Of a DNA stretch of 64,000 bases, positions 35,591 through 44,790 are shown piece by piece. Under the pieces are notes generated by a model. The model was given only the letters and a program-made list of their open reading frames with translations, did no database searches and was not told where the DNA came from. The first letter of the stretch is position 1; every line of letters starts with the position of its first letter. Position numbers and translations under genes: made by a program. Source of the DNA: Longimicrobiales bacterium (GTDB lineage: Bacteria; Gemmatimonadota; Gemmatimonadetes; Longimicrobiales; Gaopeijiaceae); assembly GCA_029245345.1 (NCBI GenBank), contig JAQWPM010000006.1, positions 1-64,000 on the forward strand, read 5' to 3'.

Positions 35591-37629
35591 ACCGATTCTT
35601 CCTCGATCGATAGTCGCCACGGGTGACCTCCGGTCGGGAGGTCCGCACCAAGTGAGAAATCCAGTTGTGATTGGACGGGCACTTCGATGCTCTCGCCCGG
35701 CTTCAGGCTGACAGTGGACGGCTTTCCCGACTCTGTCATCTGCCCACTGACGATGAGCGATCCGACCGACCACGCGGTTCGCGAAGTGGGTTGGATCACG
35801 AGCAGCGACGTCTCGTCCGGGGTGCAGAAGCGACTCAGCGCCTCGATCAGTACCTCGGGGTCCGGACCGTCATGGGTGATGATTCGATCACTCACGACCG
35901 CGACTTCTTCGCGCTCGGCAAGCGCTGCCAGAGCATCCGGAGAATCGGTCAGTATCGCGATCACCAGCGGGTTCTCCCGGGGGCCAGTCACCAAGATCCT
36001 AGTGGGCATGACCGCGTCCCCTTCACCGTGCTCGCGACTCGCGGCCAGGCCGGGGGGCAGGGGAGTACCCTGGCGCGCCCGGGTCGCCAATTCGTGAACC
36101 AGGTGCCGACGTCTGCGCATCGATTCCACGCGCTCCGTCTCGTCTGTCAGCTTGTCGACTGCCGAAGTGAGCTTCTGTGTCATCTCGTTGAACGAGGTGG
36201 TCAGGTCCGCCAGGTCGCGCAGCCGAGGTGCAGCCAGACGTTCCCCGCGCCGCCCGGCCGCCACGCGCGTCGCCCCTTCTTGAACGGCTGCCAGAGGCCC
36301 CGTTAGTCGGAGGGAAATCAGGATGGATCCCAGTCCTCCTAGGAAGAGCACGACGATTGTGACCAGGCCGACCTTGGCAAGCGCGATCTGCGTACGATCC
36401 TGAATGGTCGAAACTGAGATGTCGGTGCCGACCATACCCGTGATGCCGTCCCCGTCTTCGAAGATCGGAGCGTATGCCGACTTGAGCAGGCCCCAATCTT
36501 CCGAGTCCTCGATCCCCGACGAGTACACCGTGCCTTGGTCCACGACGTCCGTTAGGCCGCGGATGTCAGCGTCGGACTCGAGCGCCTCACGTGTGCCGAT
36601 GGGCGAGTGGTCATCACCGAGTGGGGTGCCGTCGAGGATGTACTGGATGGAATCCCCGGGGACGAGGTTCTGCGTATACAGATAGGTCAGGTCGAGTTTC
36701 GAGCGGATCCTCTGCATGGGCTCGACATAGCCCATATAGATTGTTCCGCTTTGGTCCCGATAGCCTCGACGAAAGTCCGCGACGTCGGCCGTCAGTTCGG
36801 TCGGATCCAGTGCCAGAAGTTGGGATGCGGCACCGAACAGTTCGTCCGTGAGCGGGCTGCTCGTCATCTGCTGGATTGCCCTGATTTCTCCAGGGTCCGT
36901 GTACTCATCGAGCGGGCTGAACGAGCCGGCGTTGACCAAGGGAGCGCCGGGTGTGTCCGCCACGCTCAGGGCGCCTTCCGGACCTAGGACGAAGAGTTGC
37001 CCCGTGTGGGGTGAGATTGCCACGGAGTTCGCATCCACATCCATGGTCCAGGCTTGTCTAAGTGTCCCGTCCGCCTGGCGGGTATAACCCTGCAGACCCC
37101 ACGGCCCAACCGCGGCGAGAGTGGTTCCATCCTGGGTCATCGCGATGTCGCGAGCTCCGGCCGCTATTCGGCCGGCGGGGATCCCCTCCGCAGAACCGGG
37201 CTGGAACGTCACCAGCTCTCCGGTGGCGGGGCGGTTGGCAATGAGTCGACCAGCCGGCACATCGAAGGCGAGCCCGGCCAGGTTTTCGAACGGGAGCGGC
37301 CCAGCACGGAGTGCGCTCCCACTGACCATATCGACTTCGACCAGCTCGCCCAGCCCGCTCTCGATACCCCACAGGACCGCTTCGACGGGATCGGCGGTGA
37401 CGCCATTCAAGATCCTCCCGCGGCTGAGCTCTTTATGGTCAGTCCCCTGGACGAATGCGGCGACGCCCGTGCTGACGACATCCAGCTTCATCTCGAAGCC
37501 GTCATTGAGGATGACGCCGTAGAGATCGCGATACGTGATCCACCCGGACAGCGTCGCGCTGAAGAGGAGGCAGGGGATCAGGACTGCCAGCGTCAGGCTC
37601 CTTAGGCTCCGCCGACGTGGTGCTGTCAT
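35587..37629 (-). CDS. HAMP-domain membrane sensor with large periplasmic region
   Basis: The 680-residue product has a transmembrane helix near residues 9-29, and a periplasmic part with a beta-propeller-like stretch (DIAMTQDGTTLAAVGPWGL, VAISPHTGQLFVLGPEGAL). A Cache-like region follows (AYAPIFEDGDGITGMVGTDISV), with a second helix (VGLVTIVVLFLGGLGSILISL), a HAMP domain (LTGPLAAVQEGATRVAAGRRGERLAAPRLRDLADLTTSFNEM) and a short coiled coil. The C-terminal ~180 residues look like a degenerate output domain. No kinase, cyclase or methyl-accepting motif is seen. It is the first of four tightly overlapped genes and probably senses an envelope signal. Confidence 0.65.
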   Translation of the reverse strand: MTAPRRRSLRSLTLAVLIPCLLFSATLSGWITYRDLYGVILNDGFEMKLDVVSTGVAAFVQGTDHKELSRGRILNGVTADPVEAVLWGIESGLGELVEVDMVSGSALRAGPLPFENLAGLAFDVPAGRLIANRPATGELVTFQPGSAEGIPAGRIAAGARDIAMTQDGTTLAAVGPWGLQGYTRQADGTLRQAWTMDVDANSVAISPHTGQLFVLGPEGALSVADTPGAPLVNAGSFSPLDEYTDPGEIRAIQQMTSSPLTDELFGAASQLLALDPTELTADVADFRRGYRDQSGTIYMGYVEPMQRIRSKLDLTYLYTQNLVPGDSIQYILDGTPLGDDHSPIGTREALESDADIRGLTDVVDQGTVYSSGIEDSEDWGLLKSAYAPIFEDGDGITGMVGTDISVSTIQDRTQIALAKVGLVTIVVLFLGGLGSILISLRLTGPLAAVQEGATRVAAGRRGERLAAPRLRDLADLTTSFNEMTQKLTSAVDKLTDETERVESMRRRRHLVHELATRARQGTPLPPGLAASREHGEGDAVMPTRILVTGPRENPLVIAILTDSPDALAALAEREEVAVVSDRIITHDGPDPEVLIEALSRFCTPDETSLLVIQPTSRTAWSVGSLIVSGQMTESGKPSTVSLKPGESIEVPVQSQLDFSLGADLPTGGHPWRLSIEEESV

Positions 37630-37677
37630 CAGGCTGCCCCCTGCAATTCTTCTCGGGTCGCGGTTAGCCGCGGTCCG

Positions 37678-40600
37678 TTAGAGAGAGCCGACACCGTACG
37701 CTCCTGATGCATAACGAATCAGTTCAATGCCAAGAGCTGAACTCGCCTCGGCCAGGTCCATGATCATGTCCGTCGGCACCCGGACCAACGTCATCCCCTG
37801 CGAAACGACCTCGCTGCCGTAGGTCTCCAAAATCCCGAGGGCGCCATCACCCAGGAGCGCTCCCGGCTCGATAGGCACACCGTCACACACGCCAGTCCCT
37901 TCAATCAGCACCCAGACGCTTTTCGCTGGGTCGTCACCGGAAAATAGAGTCGTACCGGCGGGCACCTCTTCGACGATCGCCCGCAAAGCGATGTTCTGCA
38001 GGTCTGCGACCGTGAGCGCCTCGAAGAACGGGGCAGCGGCCAGCGCATCCATGATGTCAACCGGGGTCATGACCTCCTGCCCGTCGGCTGCGAGCTTGAC
38101 GACCGTCTCACGGAAGATCTGACCATGCAGCTCTGGCAGCCGCCCTCTAAGACGAGTGAGCATCTCGGGGTGCTCCTCCACCCACAAAGCATCGGCGGCA
38201 GCCGAAGCCTCCACGGCGAAGGGGCTGACCAACGCCGCATCGAGAACCGCGTTGGTTGAGATGAGGTCCTTCCGGTTCCGTTCTTCTGAGTTCGCAACTG
38301 CACTGCCGGCGCCCAAAAGGAGGGGCTTGAGCCGTTTGAAGAGCGAACGGGGGACCCCTTGTTCGACCGTCTCGAGTGCGTTCGCGCGCTCTTTGGGGAG
38401 CGCAGATCGAAGCGAAGATGAGAGCATCTCGTGGGATGGCAGGCGACCGGCGATGTTCAGAATCTCTAGGATGAAGTCTAGGATTCTCTCCTGTGCGTCC
38501 CGATAGAAGTGCCGCAGGACGCGGATTCCCGAGGTCGATACCGGACTCGCCCCGAGCCCTTCCCGGAATTCACGGTACCGGTACGCGCGCTCCAGTTCGA
38601 CGTCGATCACGCCCGGCCATGCAACCTCTAGTTGGGGTCGTGCGGCCGTGCCAAGGAAGCGCGCCGCGATGGCCCGTGCTGCGTAGCGATGCCGGGGATC
38701 GGTGAAGACGGCGACCGAGCTAGGCACGCTTCGGAGTCCCATACGTTCCAGCACCCGCAGGACACTCCGGCGGACAGGCGGCGAAAAATCTGCTGCGAGC
38801 TCCAGTAGCCGGGTGATACAGGTGGGATCGGCAATACGACCGAGAGCCTCGAGGCCGTTGTATTCACTGCGCTCGTCCGCGCCGGGCAAGGCTCTGAGAA
38901 TGTCTGGAACGAGCGCTGCAGAGTCAGGGGTGACGACGGCGCGCAGAGTAGCCATCGCTTCTCGCCGGATGTTCGGGCTCTCAGCGAACAAGTGGGAGGC
39001 GGCATAGCTGGCCAGACTCTCGTCCTCCAGCCGTCCAATCACCCTAAGGCCGGCTGCGACTTCTTCCACCGAACCGCCGAGAAGGCGGACAAGTCTCTCG
39101 GATGCCATCAGGCGATCCTGAGGATTCCATGAGTGCCACAGGACGATCACAGCGGCAGCGACCTCGCCCGGCCGATGTGAGTCGATGAGCCCTTTCACCT
39201 CAGAGGGCATGATCAGTCCATGGCCTCCCATCTCTTCCAAAAATCCCGGCCCGCGCGTGTTTCTGGCCTGCCCGACCCAGTCCAGGAAGGCTCGGGTCGT
39301 GTCGGGTCCGGCCTGTTGGAGCAAGGCTTCGATGAACGACCGGGCGGTGGCCATTTTTTCGTCGGGCGTATTCGGCAAGTATTCCAGTGTGGCTTCGAAC
39401 GCGGCATCGGGATCGTTGATCGAAAGCAGGCGTAGTGCACAGTGTGCCATCTCCCCGTCACCGCCGGCCGCGATCGTTCGGAGATGAGCCTTCTCATCCG
39501 GCCCTAGCCCACCGAGTGCTTCGCTAGCGGGACGCGAAAGGTCGAGCCATCCCCGTCGCAAGTTCTCTACCAGCGAGGGTAGGTAGGCACTGCGTAACAG
39601 AATTGCGATCGCGAGGTAGCCCCCCGCCAGGAGAAAGCCGATCCCTGCCACGCGCACAAATGGGAACCCCTCGGCGAGCACGAGCAGAAGCAGGCCGGCC
39701 AGGGCCGTAGCCGCGGGCTCAGCCATCCCTTCGACCGCGGTGCGGACCTGTTGCTTGACCCCCGTTGGGACCGCGTTGAAGAGGAAATTCTGGTTGTTGA
39801 ATTCGATGGAAGGAAGGATCCCCTGCACGGCCACGAAGGCGAAAATGGCGGCGGCCGCTCCCCCCTGGAATAGTAGAAAGTAGAAGGCCGCCAGATAGGC
39901 CAGCGGCTGGATCAACGCGACCGTTCCGACTCCCACTGCGAGGACGAGTCGGTTGAAGAGGAAGAGGCTGAAGAAGAGATTGAAGATGTTGACGAACACC
40001 AGAAGCCGGCCGAGCAGCGCACCCAGTTCTTCTTCGTTCAGTGGCCCGGAAAAGATTCGTAAGTACTCGTACTCAGTGATCGAGCTCAGCACGACGACGG
40101 CAAAGAGCGTGCAGACCAGAATCAGAACGAAACGGGAGCGTGACAGCGCTTTTGCGGTCTCCCGCAGTTGATCGATTAACCCCAGTTCGGGCTCATATTC
40201 GCCCTCTTCCAGTACCTCGTACCGTTTTCGGATGACTGAGACCACCGGCAGCGTTGCCAGCGCGATCAGGGACCAGATCAAGTAGAGCGCCCGCAGGCCG
40301 GTGACCTGAGAGACTACGGCGACTATCCCACCACCGACCATCGCCCCGGCGGCACTCCCTGCACTGAAGATAGGGAAGAGGCGTTTCGCATCCTGAATGT
40401 CGAAGAACGTGTCCGTGAAGTTCCAGAACAGCGTATAGAGGGCGATATACCAAAGTTCTGAATAGAGCCGGGCTGCATAGTAGATCAGGCCGATCCCTTG
40501 ATCATCCTGAGCGACGTTGGGGATGGCGGCGAAGAGCCCGATCCCGCCAGCAATCAGCGCCACCAAGGTGAACAGCATCGTACGTGGCGTGCCGAACCGA

Positions 40601-40836
40601 CTGATTAGGAAAGCGAACGCCGGCACGTATACGACCATCACGAATGGGCTCGCAATGAACACGTAGGGGATCTTCTCGAACCCGACCCGAGCCAAAAACA
40701 GTGTGTCAGCCGCAGTCAGGCCCACCATCACGCCAGCCTGAATTAGTCCCGCGAGTGCCGCGAACATCAGGACCTTACGACCTTCGCCTGGCTCGACCTT
40801 GAAGAGCCTACGAGTCAGTGAACTGGACTCGCTCAG
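37678..40836 (-). CDS. ATP/ADP-translocase-like transporter with HEAT repeats and cNMP-binding domain
   Basis: The 1052-residue product has an N-terminal MFS/Npt-type membrane domain of about 11-12 helices (residues about 15-440), a cytoplasmic HEAT-like helical region (about 450-900) and a C-terminal cNMP-binding-like domain (LQNIALRAIVEEVPAGTTLFSGDDPAKSVWVLIEG). Similar three-part proteins exist in other phyla; their substrates are unknown and nucleotide transport is not shown. No ATG/GTG/TTG start lies after the tssG end. CTG 40836, which overlaps the tssG TGA (CTGA) and has GGAG seven bases upstream, is the best start. ATG further in, at LMFAALAGL, would cut into the first helix. Confidence 0.72.
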   Translation of the reverse strand: MSESSSLTRRLFKVEPGEGRKVLMFAALAGLIQAGVMVGLTAADTLFLARVGFEKIPYVFIASPFVMVVYVPAFAFLISRFGTPRTMLFTLVALIAGGIGLFAAIPNVAQDDQGIGLIYYAARLYSELWYIALYTLFWNFTDTFFDIQDAKRLFPIFSAGSAAGAMVGGGIVAVVSQVTGLRALYLIWSLIALATLPVVSVIRKRYEVLEEGEYEPELGLIDQLRETAKALSRSRFVLILVCTLFAVVVLSSITEYEYLRIFSGPLNEEELGALLGRLLVFVNIFNLFFSLFLFNRLVLAVGVGTVALIQPLAYLAAFYFLLFQGGAAAAIFAFVAVQGILPSIEFNNQNFLFNAVPTGVKQQVRTAVEGMAEPAATALAGLLLLVLAEGFPFVRVAGIGFLLAGGYLAIAILLRSAYLPSLVENLRRGWLDLSRPASEALGGLGPDEKAHLRTIAAGGDGEMAHCALRLLSINDPDAAFEATLEYLPNTPDEKMATARSFIEALLQQAGPDTTRAFLDWVGQARNTRGPGFLEEMGGHGLIMPSEVKGLIDSHRPGEVAAAVIVLWHSWNPQDRLMASERLVRLLGGSVEEVAAGLRVIGRLEDESLASYAASHLFAESPNIRREAMATLRAVVTPDSAALVPDILRALPGADERSEYNGLEALGRIADPTCITRLLELAADFSPPVRRSVLRVLERMGLRSVPSSVAVFTDPRHRYAARAIAARFLGTAARPQLEVAWPGVIDVELERAYRYREFREGLGASPVSTSGIRVLRHFYRDAQERILDFILEILNIAGRLPSHEMLSSSLRSALPKERANALETVEQGVPRSLFKRLKPLLLGAGSAVANSEERNRKDLISTNAVLDAALVSPFAVEASAAADALWVEEHPEMLTRLRGRLPELHGQIFRETVVKLAADGQEVMTPVDIMDALAAAPFFEALTVADLQNIALRAIVEEVPAGTTLFSGDDPAKSVWVLIEGTGVCDGVPIEPGALLGDGALGILETYGSEVVSQGMTLVRVPTDMIMDLAEASSALGIELIRYASGAYGVGSL

Positions 40837-41942
40837 GAACGTGCTCCGGTCTCGGACGGGGCGTGCGTGCGTGTACCCATGCCGAGGGGCCAGCCCAGGA
40901 TCACGTCGTCCGCGTCCTCTGCGAAATCTCGAGTCTTGAGCCAGGAGGTGAGTCCTAACCGAGAAGACGTGGAGCCAGTGGTCAAAACAGTGCCCGGAAC
41001 CTGTTCTCTTTCTAAGATCAGGCGTACCGCGAAATCGAGATCGTCGCGAAGGTACCAACTCACCATGTCGGTCAGCGGGCCGAGGGAATCGCCTCCGGGA
41101 AGAAAGCGCTCGAAGGCATCGAAATCGACCGGGCCCACGACGATTTCGATCATCCCTTGTTGATCCCAGACGCGACCGCCCATGACCGCGTCTACGCCTA
41201 GGACGCAACGTCCGTCACGCATGCCGAGCACCGTTCCTTGGTCCTCGCCAAGCTCGTGCCAGCGCCCGATGAACTCCCGGACCCTTATGCGCCCAGTAGG
41301 GCGGCCTGGATCGGGTTGAAGTGCGTGGGCGAAATAGTCCGACAGAAGTCCTTCCAAGCCGACAGCGGTGCGTCGGCTATGGGAGAGCGTGCCGGCGTAA
41401 AAGAGAAGTGAGCGATCCGCGACGTCCATTCGATCGCGCAGCGCATCGGCTCCCATTCCGATCAGGGATAGCCCCATATCGGCTACCCGACTCTTCTCCG
41501 GAGACTGGATCCTCATTCCGACTCGATGCTTCTCCTTTGCTCTGTACAGGAGGGAAACGAGCCGGTGATTGAAGATGTCTAGGAAGTCTCGTGTGGCGGT
41601 GTCTCCAGCCGCGAGCCGATCCAACAACAGCTCGGTGAAGGGCTGGGGGAGGGGCCCCTGACTCCCTGCCAATCCAAGAAAGCTGACGAGGACCTCTGCG
41701 GGCCCATCGTCTTCTCCATCTGGGAGGCTGACGTCAAGAACTTCACTCGCAGGGAAGGAGAGGGTCGGGTCTGAACGGAAGCGGATCGCCTCAAGTGAGG
41801 GGTCAGCACCGGTACCGATCGGTACAGCCTCCGGCCGCATCGTCTCCAGGAGGCGAACCGCCTGGAAAAAATCAAATGCGTAACCTGCCTGCTGTAGTTC
41901 TTCGACTACAGGAAGTCTTTGGTTCCTGCCAGAGCGGGCCAT
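40833..41942 (-). CDS. tssG: T6SS baseplate protein TssG
   Basis: The 369-residue product is a typical TssG (VasB/ImpH): an N-terminal helical segment (VVEELQQAGYAFDFFQAVRLLE), a phage-baseplate-like body with FRSDPTLSFPASEV, VSFLGLAGSQGPLPQPFTELLLDRL and the DFLDIFNHRLVSLLYRAKEKHR motif near residues 115-140. TssG joins TssE, TssF and TssK in the baseplate wedge. Its start overlaps the tssF end by 37 bases; ATG 41942 is preferred to a TTG three codons upstream. Confidence 0.95.
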   Translation of the reverse strand: MARSGRNQRLPVVEELQQAGYAFDFFQAVRLLETMRPEAVPIGTGADPSLEAIRFRSDPTLSFPASEVLDVSLPDGEDDGPAEVLVSFLGLAGSQGPLPQPFTELLLDRLAAGDTATRDFLDIFNHRLVSLLYRAKEKHRVGMRIQSPEKSRVADMGLSLIGMGADALRDRMDVADRSLLFYAGTLSHSRRTAVGLEGLLSDYFAHALQPDPGRPTGRIRVREFIGRWHELGEDQGTVLGMRDGRCVLGVDAVMGGRVWDQQGMIEIVVGPVDFDAFERFLPGGDSLGPLTDMVSWYLRDDLDFAVRLILEREQVPGTVLTTGSTSSRLGLTSWLKTRDFAEDADDVILGWPLGMGTRTHAPSETGARS

Positions 41943-43726
41943 TGTTTCCAAACTTCACCAGGTCGCCGGCTGTCCTCAGCCACGGTGCGGGTAAAGGAAT
42001 TTAGTGAAGCGTACAATGCTATGAAATGCCGGAGCACTGATGCAAATAGGAATGGACTGGAGCCTGGAAATGCCGAAGGATCTAACACCAGACGGACTTC
42101 AGTGCCTCGAGCGAAGCCACGCCAGGCCTCGTGGCCGAGTCGCTCGACGATCGGTCGGGTGTGCATCTCGCGAATCCCGTTGATCTGTCTATGCGCTGAC
42201 TGGCTGTCGTACTGAGCGTAAAGGAGAAGGATCTCTTTGAGTGCGGCCAGCCCGTCGGGACCACCCTTTAGTGACAGGTGGTTTAGCGACAAGTGTGAGA
42301 CGAGCCGCCATCGGGTTTCGCCACCTAGGGATGGGTCGAGCTGCGGCGTCGGTTTGTTCATGGCCACGATGGACTGGACAGGTGCCCCTGTCTCCGTGGT
42401 CAACTTTGCGCCGGCAGGGAGTTGCTCTGCCAGTCGGCGATTGGTGCATAGAGTGTGGGCGTAAATCGTATCGCCTGCCGGAACCCGAGCATCGAATTCC
42501 AGATCCACGAGCGAGAGCATCATCTGGGTACCCGGCATGTCCCGCCGGCCTGTTCCCGTCCTACGTACGACCCAGAAGGCCTCAGTCTTTTCGTGAGCGG
42601 CGTGATGATCGAACGAGTAATAGGGATGCAGCCGTCGGGTCTCATCTGAGTTGTCTTCAGAGGATGACACGGACACCACCGTGTGAATCTCCGTACTCCC
42701 CTCCCGATGGGCATCGGGGACGAGCCTGTACTCGGACTTCTTCTGATCGAGCCGAATGGGTTCGCTGGTGTGCGGGAACAGATTCGCCGCTGGGGTACAA
42801 CCCAACGCGAACGTGTCCGTATCCACCATTAGGTCGGTTTCGGGCGCCCGACTGAGGAGAAGCAGTATGTCGAAGTGATTCCCCTTCAACGCTGGTCTGA
42901 GTCCCTTCACATCCATGAAGAGATACTTACGAGGGAAGGTGAAGTACTCCTGCAGTAGCCTGTATCCCGGGTGGGCATGGCGAGGGTAGGGCAGTACCGC
43001 TTCGTCTTCCCCGTACCCGACTTCCTGCACGTCATCCGGCCCGAGTTCGATGGGGTGTGTTGCACCCTCCGGTAACACGACTACCCCGGCCAAGTTGGCG
43101 AAGACGAGTTCGTGGAGGTCGGTGGCCGCCTTCAGGTCACGATTGAAGTGGAAGCGGAGGGAGTCGAGCTCGAGATCTTTGAGGGGGACGCCGTCCGCCT
43201 CGACTCGGATCCGGATCACCTTCACCACATCACCCCGACCATCCAGGAAATCATACTGATTGGTCGATTCCATTCCTCCGTAGCTGACCTCTACAGGCCA
43301 GAGCGTGACGGGATAACACGTGCGGAAACGGGCCGATAGGCCACCGGCTCCGTGCGCTTCGGCATACATGGAGGTGTGGCGGGCGACTTCGTACCCGGTG
43401 GTCAAGATCCCTTGTTCTGGGTCGGGCTTGAACTGCACCACCGTCATCGATGGTACCGGAGCCAGATAGTGGGGATAGAGCAGCTCTAGCAGCGCGGTTG
43501 TGATCTCAGGGAACTGCTGATCGAGGTTGCGTTGGACGCGGGCCGTTAGGAAGGCGAAAGCCTCCAAGAGCCGTTCGACATGAGGATCAGGACTTTCGTC
43601 CGGACTCAGTTCTAGGCGGTTGGCGACCTTGGGGTATTGGTCAGCAAAGTCCGCCCCTTTCTCACGCAGGTAGGTGAGTTCGGCCTGATAGTACTGTAGG
43701 AGTTCTTCCCGGGCGTCGTCTGCCAT
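41906..43726 (-). CDS. tssF: T6SS baseplate protein TssF
   Basis: The 606-residue product begins LLQYYQAELTYLREKGADFADQYPKVANRLEL, the signature TssF N-terminus, and continues with PDPHVERLLEAFAFLTARVQRNLD and ELLYPHYLAPVPSM. The length fits the family. TssF forms the baseplate wedge with TssG. It lies just after tssE (3-bp gap) in the same leftward operon. Confidence 0.96.
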   Translation of the reverse strand: MADDAREELLQYYQAELTYLREKGADFADQYPKVANRLELSPDESPDPHVERLLEAFAFLTARVQRNLDQQFPEITTALLELLYPHYLAPVPSMTVVQFKPDPEQGILTTGYEVARHTSMYAEAHGAGGLSARFRTCYPVTLWPVEVSYGGMESTNQYDFLDGRGDVVKVIRIRVEADGVPLKDLELDSLRFHFNRDLKAATDLHELVFANLAGVVVLPEGATHPIELGPDDVQEVGYGEDEAVLPYPRHAHPGYRLLQEYFTFPRKYLFMDVKGLRPALKGNHFDILLLLSRAPETDLMVDTDTFALGCTPAANLFPHTSEPIRLDQKKSEYRLVPDAHREGSTEIHTVVSVSSSEDNSDETRRLHPYYSFDHHAAHEKTEAFWVVRRTGTGRRDMPGTQMMLSLVDLEFDARVPAGDTIYAHTLCTNRRLAEQLPAGAKLTTETGAPVQSIVAMNKPTPQLDPSLGGETRWRLVSHLSLNHLSLKGGPDGLAALKEILLLYAQYDSQSAHRQINGIREMHTRPIVERLGHEAWRGFARGTEVRLVLDPSAFPGSSPFLFASVLRHFIALYASLNSFTRTVAEDSRRPGEVWKQWPALAGTKDFL

Positions 43727-43729
43727 GGC

Positions 43730-44203
43730 CTATCGTCGTGAGGCACGAGCTTCGAGTGCCAATGGAAAGGAGACAGGTTCGAGCAGCGTGCCGATGCGAA
43801 TAGTCCCTTCGATCCAGACTTGCAGTGACCGATTGTTCCCATCGGAGAGTTCAACGCTGACCTTCGGGTCTACCATACGGGGTTCGAAGGCGCGAATCGC
43901 AGCTTCGATGAGCCGGGAAAGTCGCAGGTGGGAGGGTGGTGAGCGCGTATACCACCCAGAGTAATCGGGGAGCCCCCAGTCCAACACTGTCCAGGCACGG
44001 CCTTCCAGCTCGCCAGGCTGGGTGGGGGAGCGAGTGTTGAGGAGTCGGCCGAGTTCCCTCTGGACCGACTCACGGACCCCGTTGGTGTCAAGGACCCGGA
44101 GAGGCTGCTGTTCGACCGGCTCGGTCGGATCAAAATCGACGAGTCGATCGAACAACAGCGCCCGGGCACCCTCGGTAGACTTAGAGTCGCGAGGCAAGGC
44201 CAA
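43730..44203 (-). CDS. tssE: T6SS baseplate protein TssE (gp25-like)
   Basis: The 157-residue product has the gp25/lysozyme-like baseplate domain with REELGRLLNTRSP-like positions (ESVQRELGRLLNTRS), VLDWGLPDYSGW, LIEAAIRAFEPRMVDPKV, matching the TssE family. It begins the sheath-baseplate contact. The gene sits 4 bp after hcp and 3 bp before tssF. Confidence 0.93.
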   Translation of the reverse strand: MALPRDSKSTEGARALLFDRLVDFDPTEPVEQQPLRVLDTNGVRESVQRELGRLLNTRSPTQPGELEGRAWTVLDWGLPDYSGWYTRSPPSHLRLSRLIEAAIRAFEPRMVDPKVSVELSDGNNRSLQVWIEGTIRIGTLLEPVSFPLALEARASRR

Positions 44204-44207
44204 GAGG

Positions 44208-44690
44208 TTATACGGCCTTGTTCAGGCTCACGTCCCACTTGGCAACCGCGTTTCCGCCTGCTCCACCCTCTTCCTTCTGGGCGAAATAGGTCCACTCGAT
44301 ACGCGCGTAGTTGATCGCGATCGATTCGGTCGGCTTACCGCCGCCGCCGCCGCCCACTGCGATGCTCGAGATGATGCAGTCTTCCATCTTGTACGTGAAC
44401 AGCTTCACCACAGCACCACTGTCGTTACGGGCAATGGTGATCAAAACCTCTTTGTACACTTTGGCTTCGTTACACCCCTGCAGCAGTGACGGGCTCGCCT
44501 TATCGACGTCCTTGGTCACGCTGAAGTCCTGGTGCATCGGACGGCCGGTGGTACGGTCCGTGTTCGAGACGTTGGCCGTCACGTGCTGCGCGATCCCATG
44601 GCTGTAACTAAACAGCTCCATGTGATCTTTATATCCGTTGAGTTGTGTCTGGCCCGGAACGTCCGTGACCTTCATGAGAACGATGTCCAT
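44208..44690 (-). CDS. hcp: T6SS tube protein Hcp (TssD)
   Basis: The 160-residue product is a typical Hcp: MDIVLMKVTDVPGQTQ, QHVTANVSNTDRTTGRPMHQDFSVTKDVDKASP and YKMEDCIISSIAV, followed by an internal GGGGGGKPTESIAINYARIEWTY. It forms hexameric rings that make the tube. Start ATG 44690 has AGGAGGG just upstream. A pair of hairpins in the tssC-hcp gap may keep its mRNA level high. No extended C-terminal effector domain is present. Confidence 0.96.
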   Translation of the reverse strand: MDIVLMKVTDVPGQTQLNGYKDHMELFSYSHGIAQHVTANVSNTDRTTGRPMHQDFSVTKDVDKASPSLLQGCNEAKVYKEVLITIARNDSGAVVKLFTYKMEDCIISSIAVGGGGGGKPTESIAINYARIEWTYFAQKEEGGAGGNAVAKWDVSLNKAV

Positions 44691-44722
44691 CAACCCTCCT
44701 CAGGGTATTTCGCTTTAGTAAA

Positions 44723-44776
44723 CGTGGCTATGCCACGGGACCCGGTGAGGAGCGGAAAGATCCCGCCCCTCACCGG
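44723..44776 (-). promoter_or_regulatory. Two stem-loops between tssC and hcp
   Basis: CCGGTGAGGAGCGG (44742-44755) pairs with CCGCCCCTCACCGG (44763-44776), with one mismatch and a 7-base loop. Just downstream in the reading direction, CGTGGC-TAT-GCCACG (44723-44737) forms a second hairpin. Neither has a T tract, so processing or protection of a 5' hcp mRNA end is more likely than full termination; partial termination is possible. Confidence 0.6.
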
Positions 44777-44790
44777 ACTCCGTTCATTGA

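Noticed and set aside
40837-41208. N-terminal 124-residue extension of the transporter frame
   Set aside because: It is Arg-rich out-of-frame translation of tssG; the membrane domain begins after 40836.
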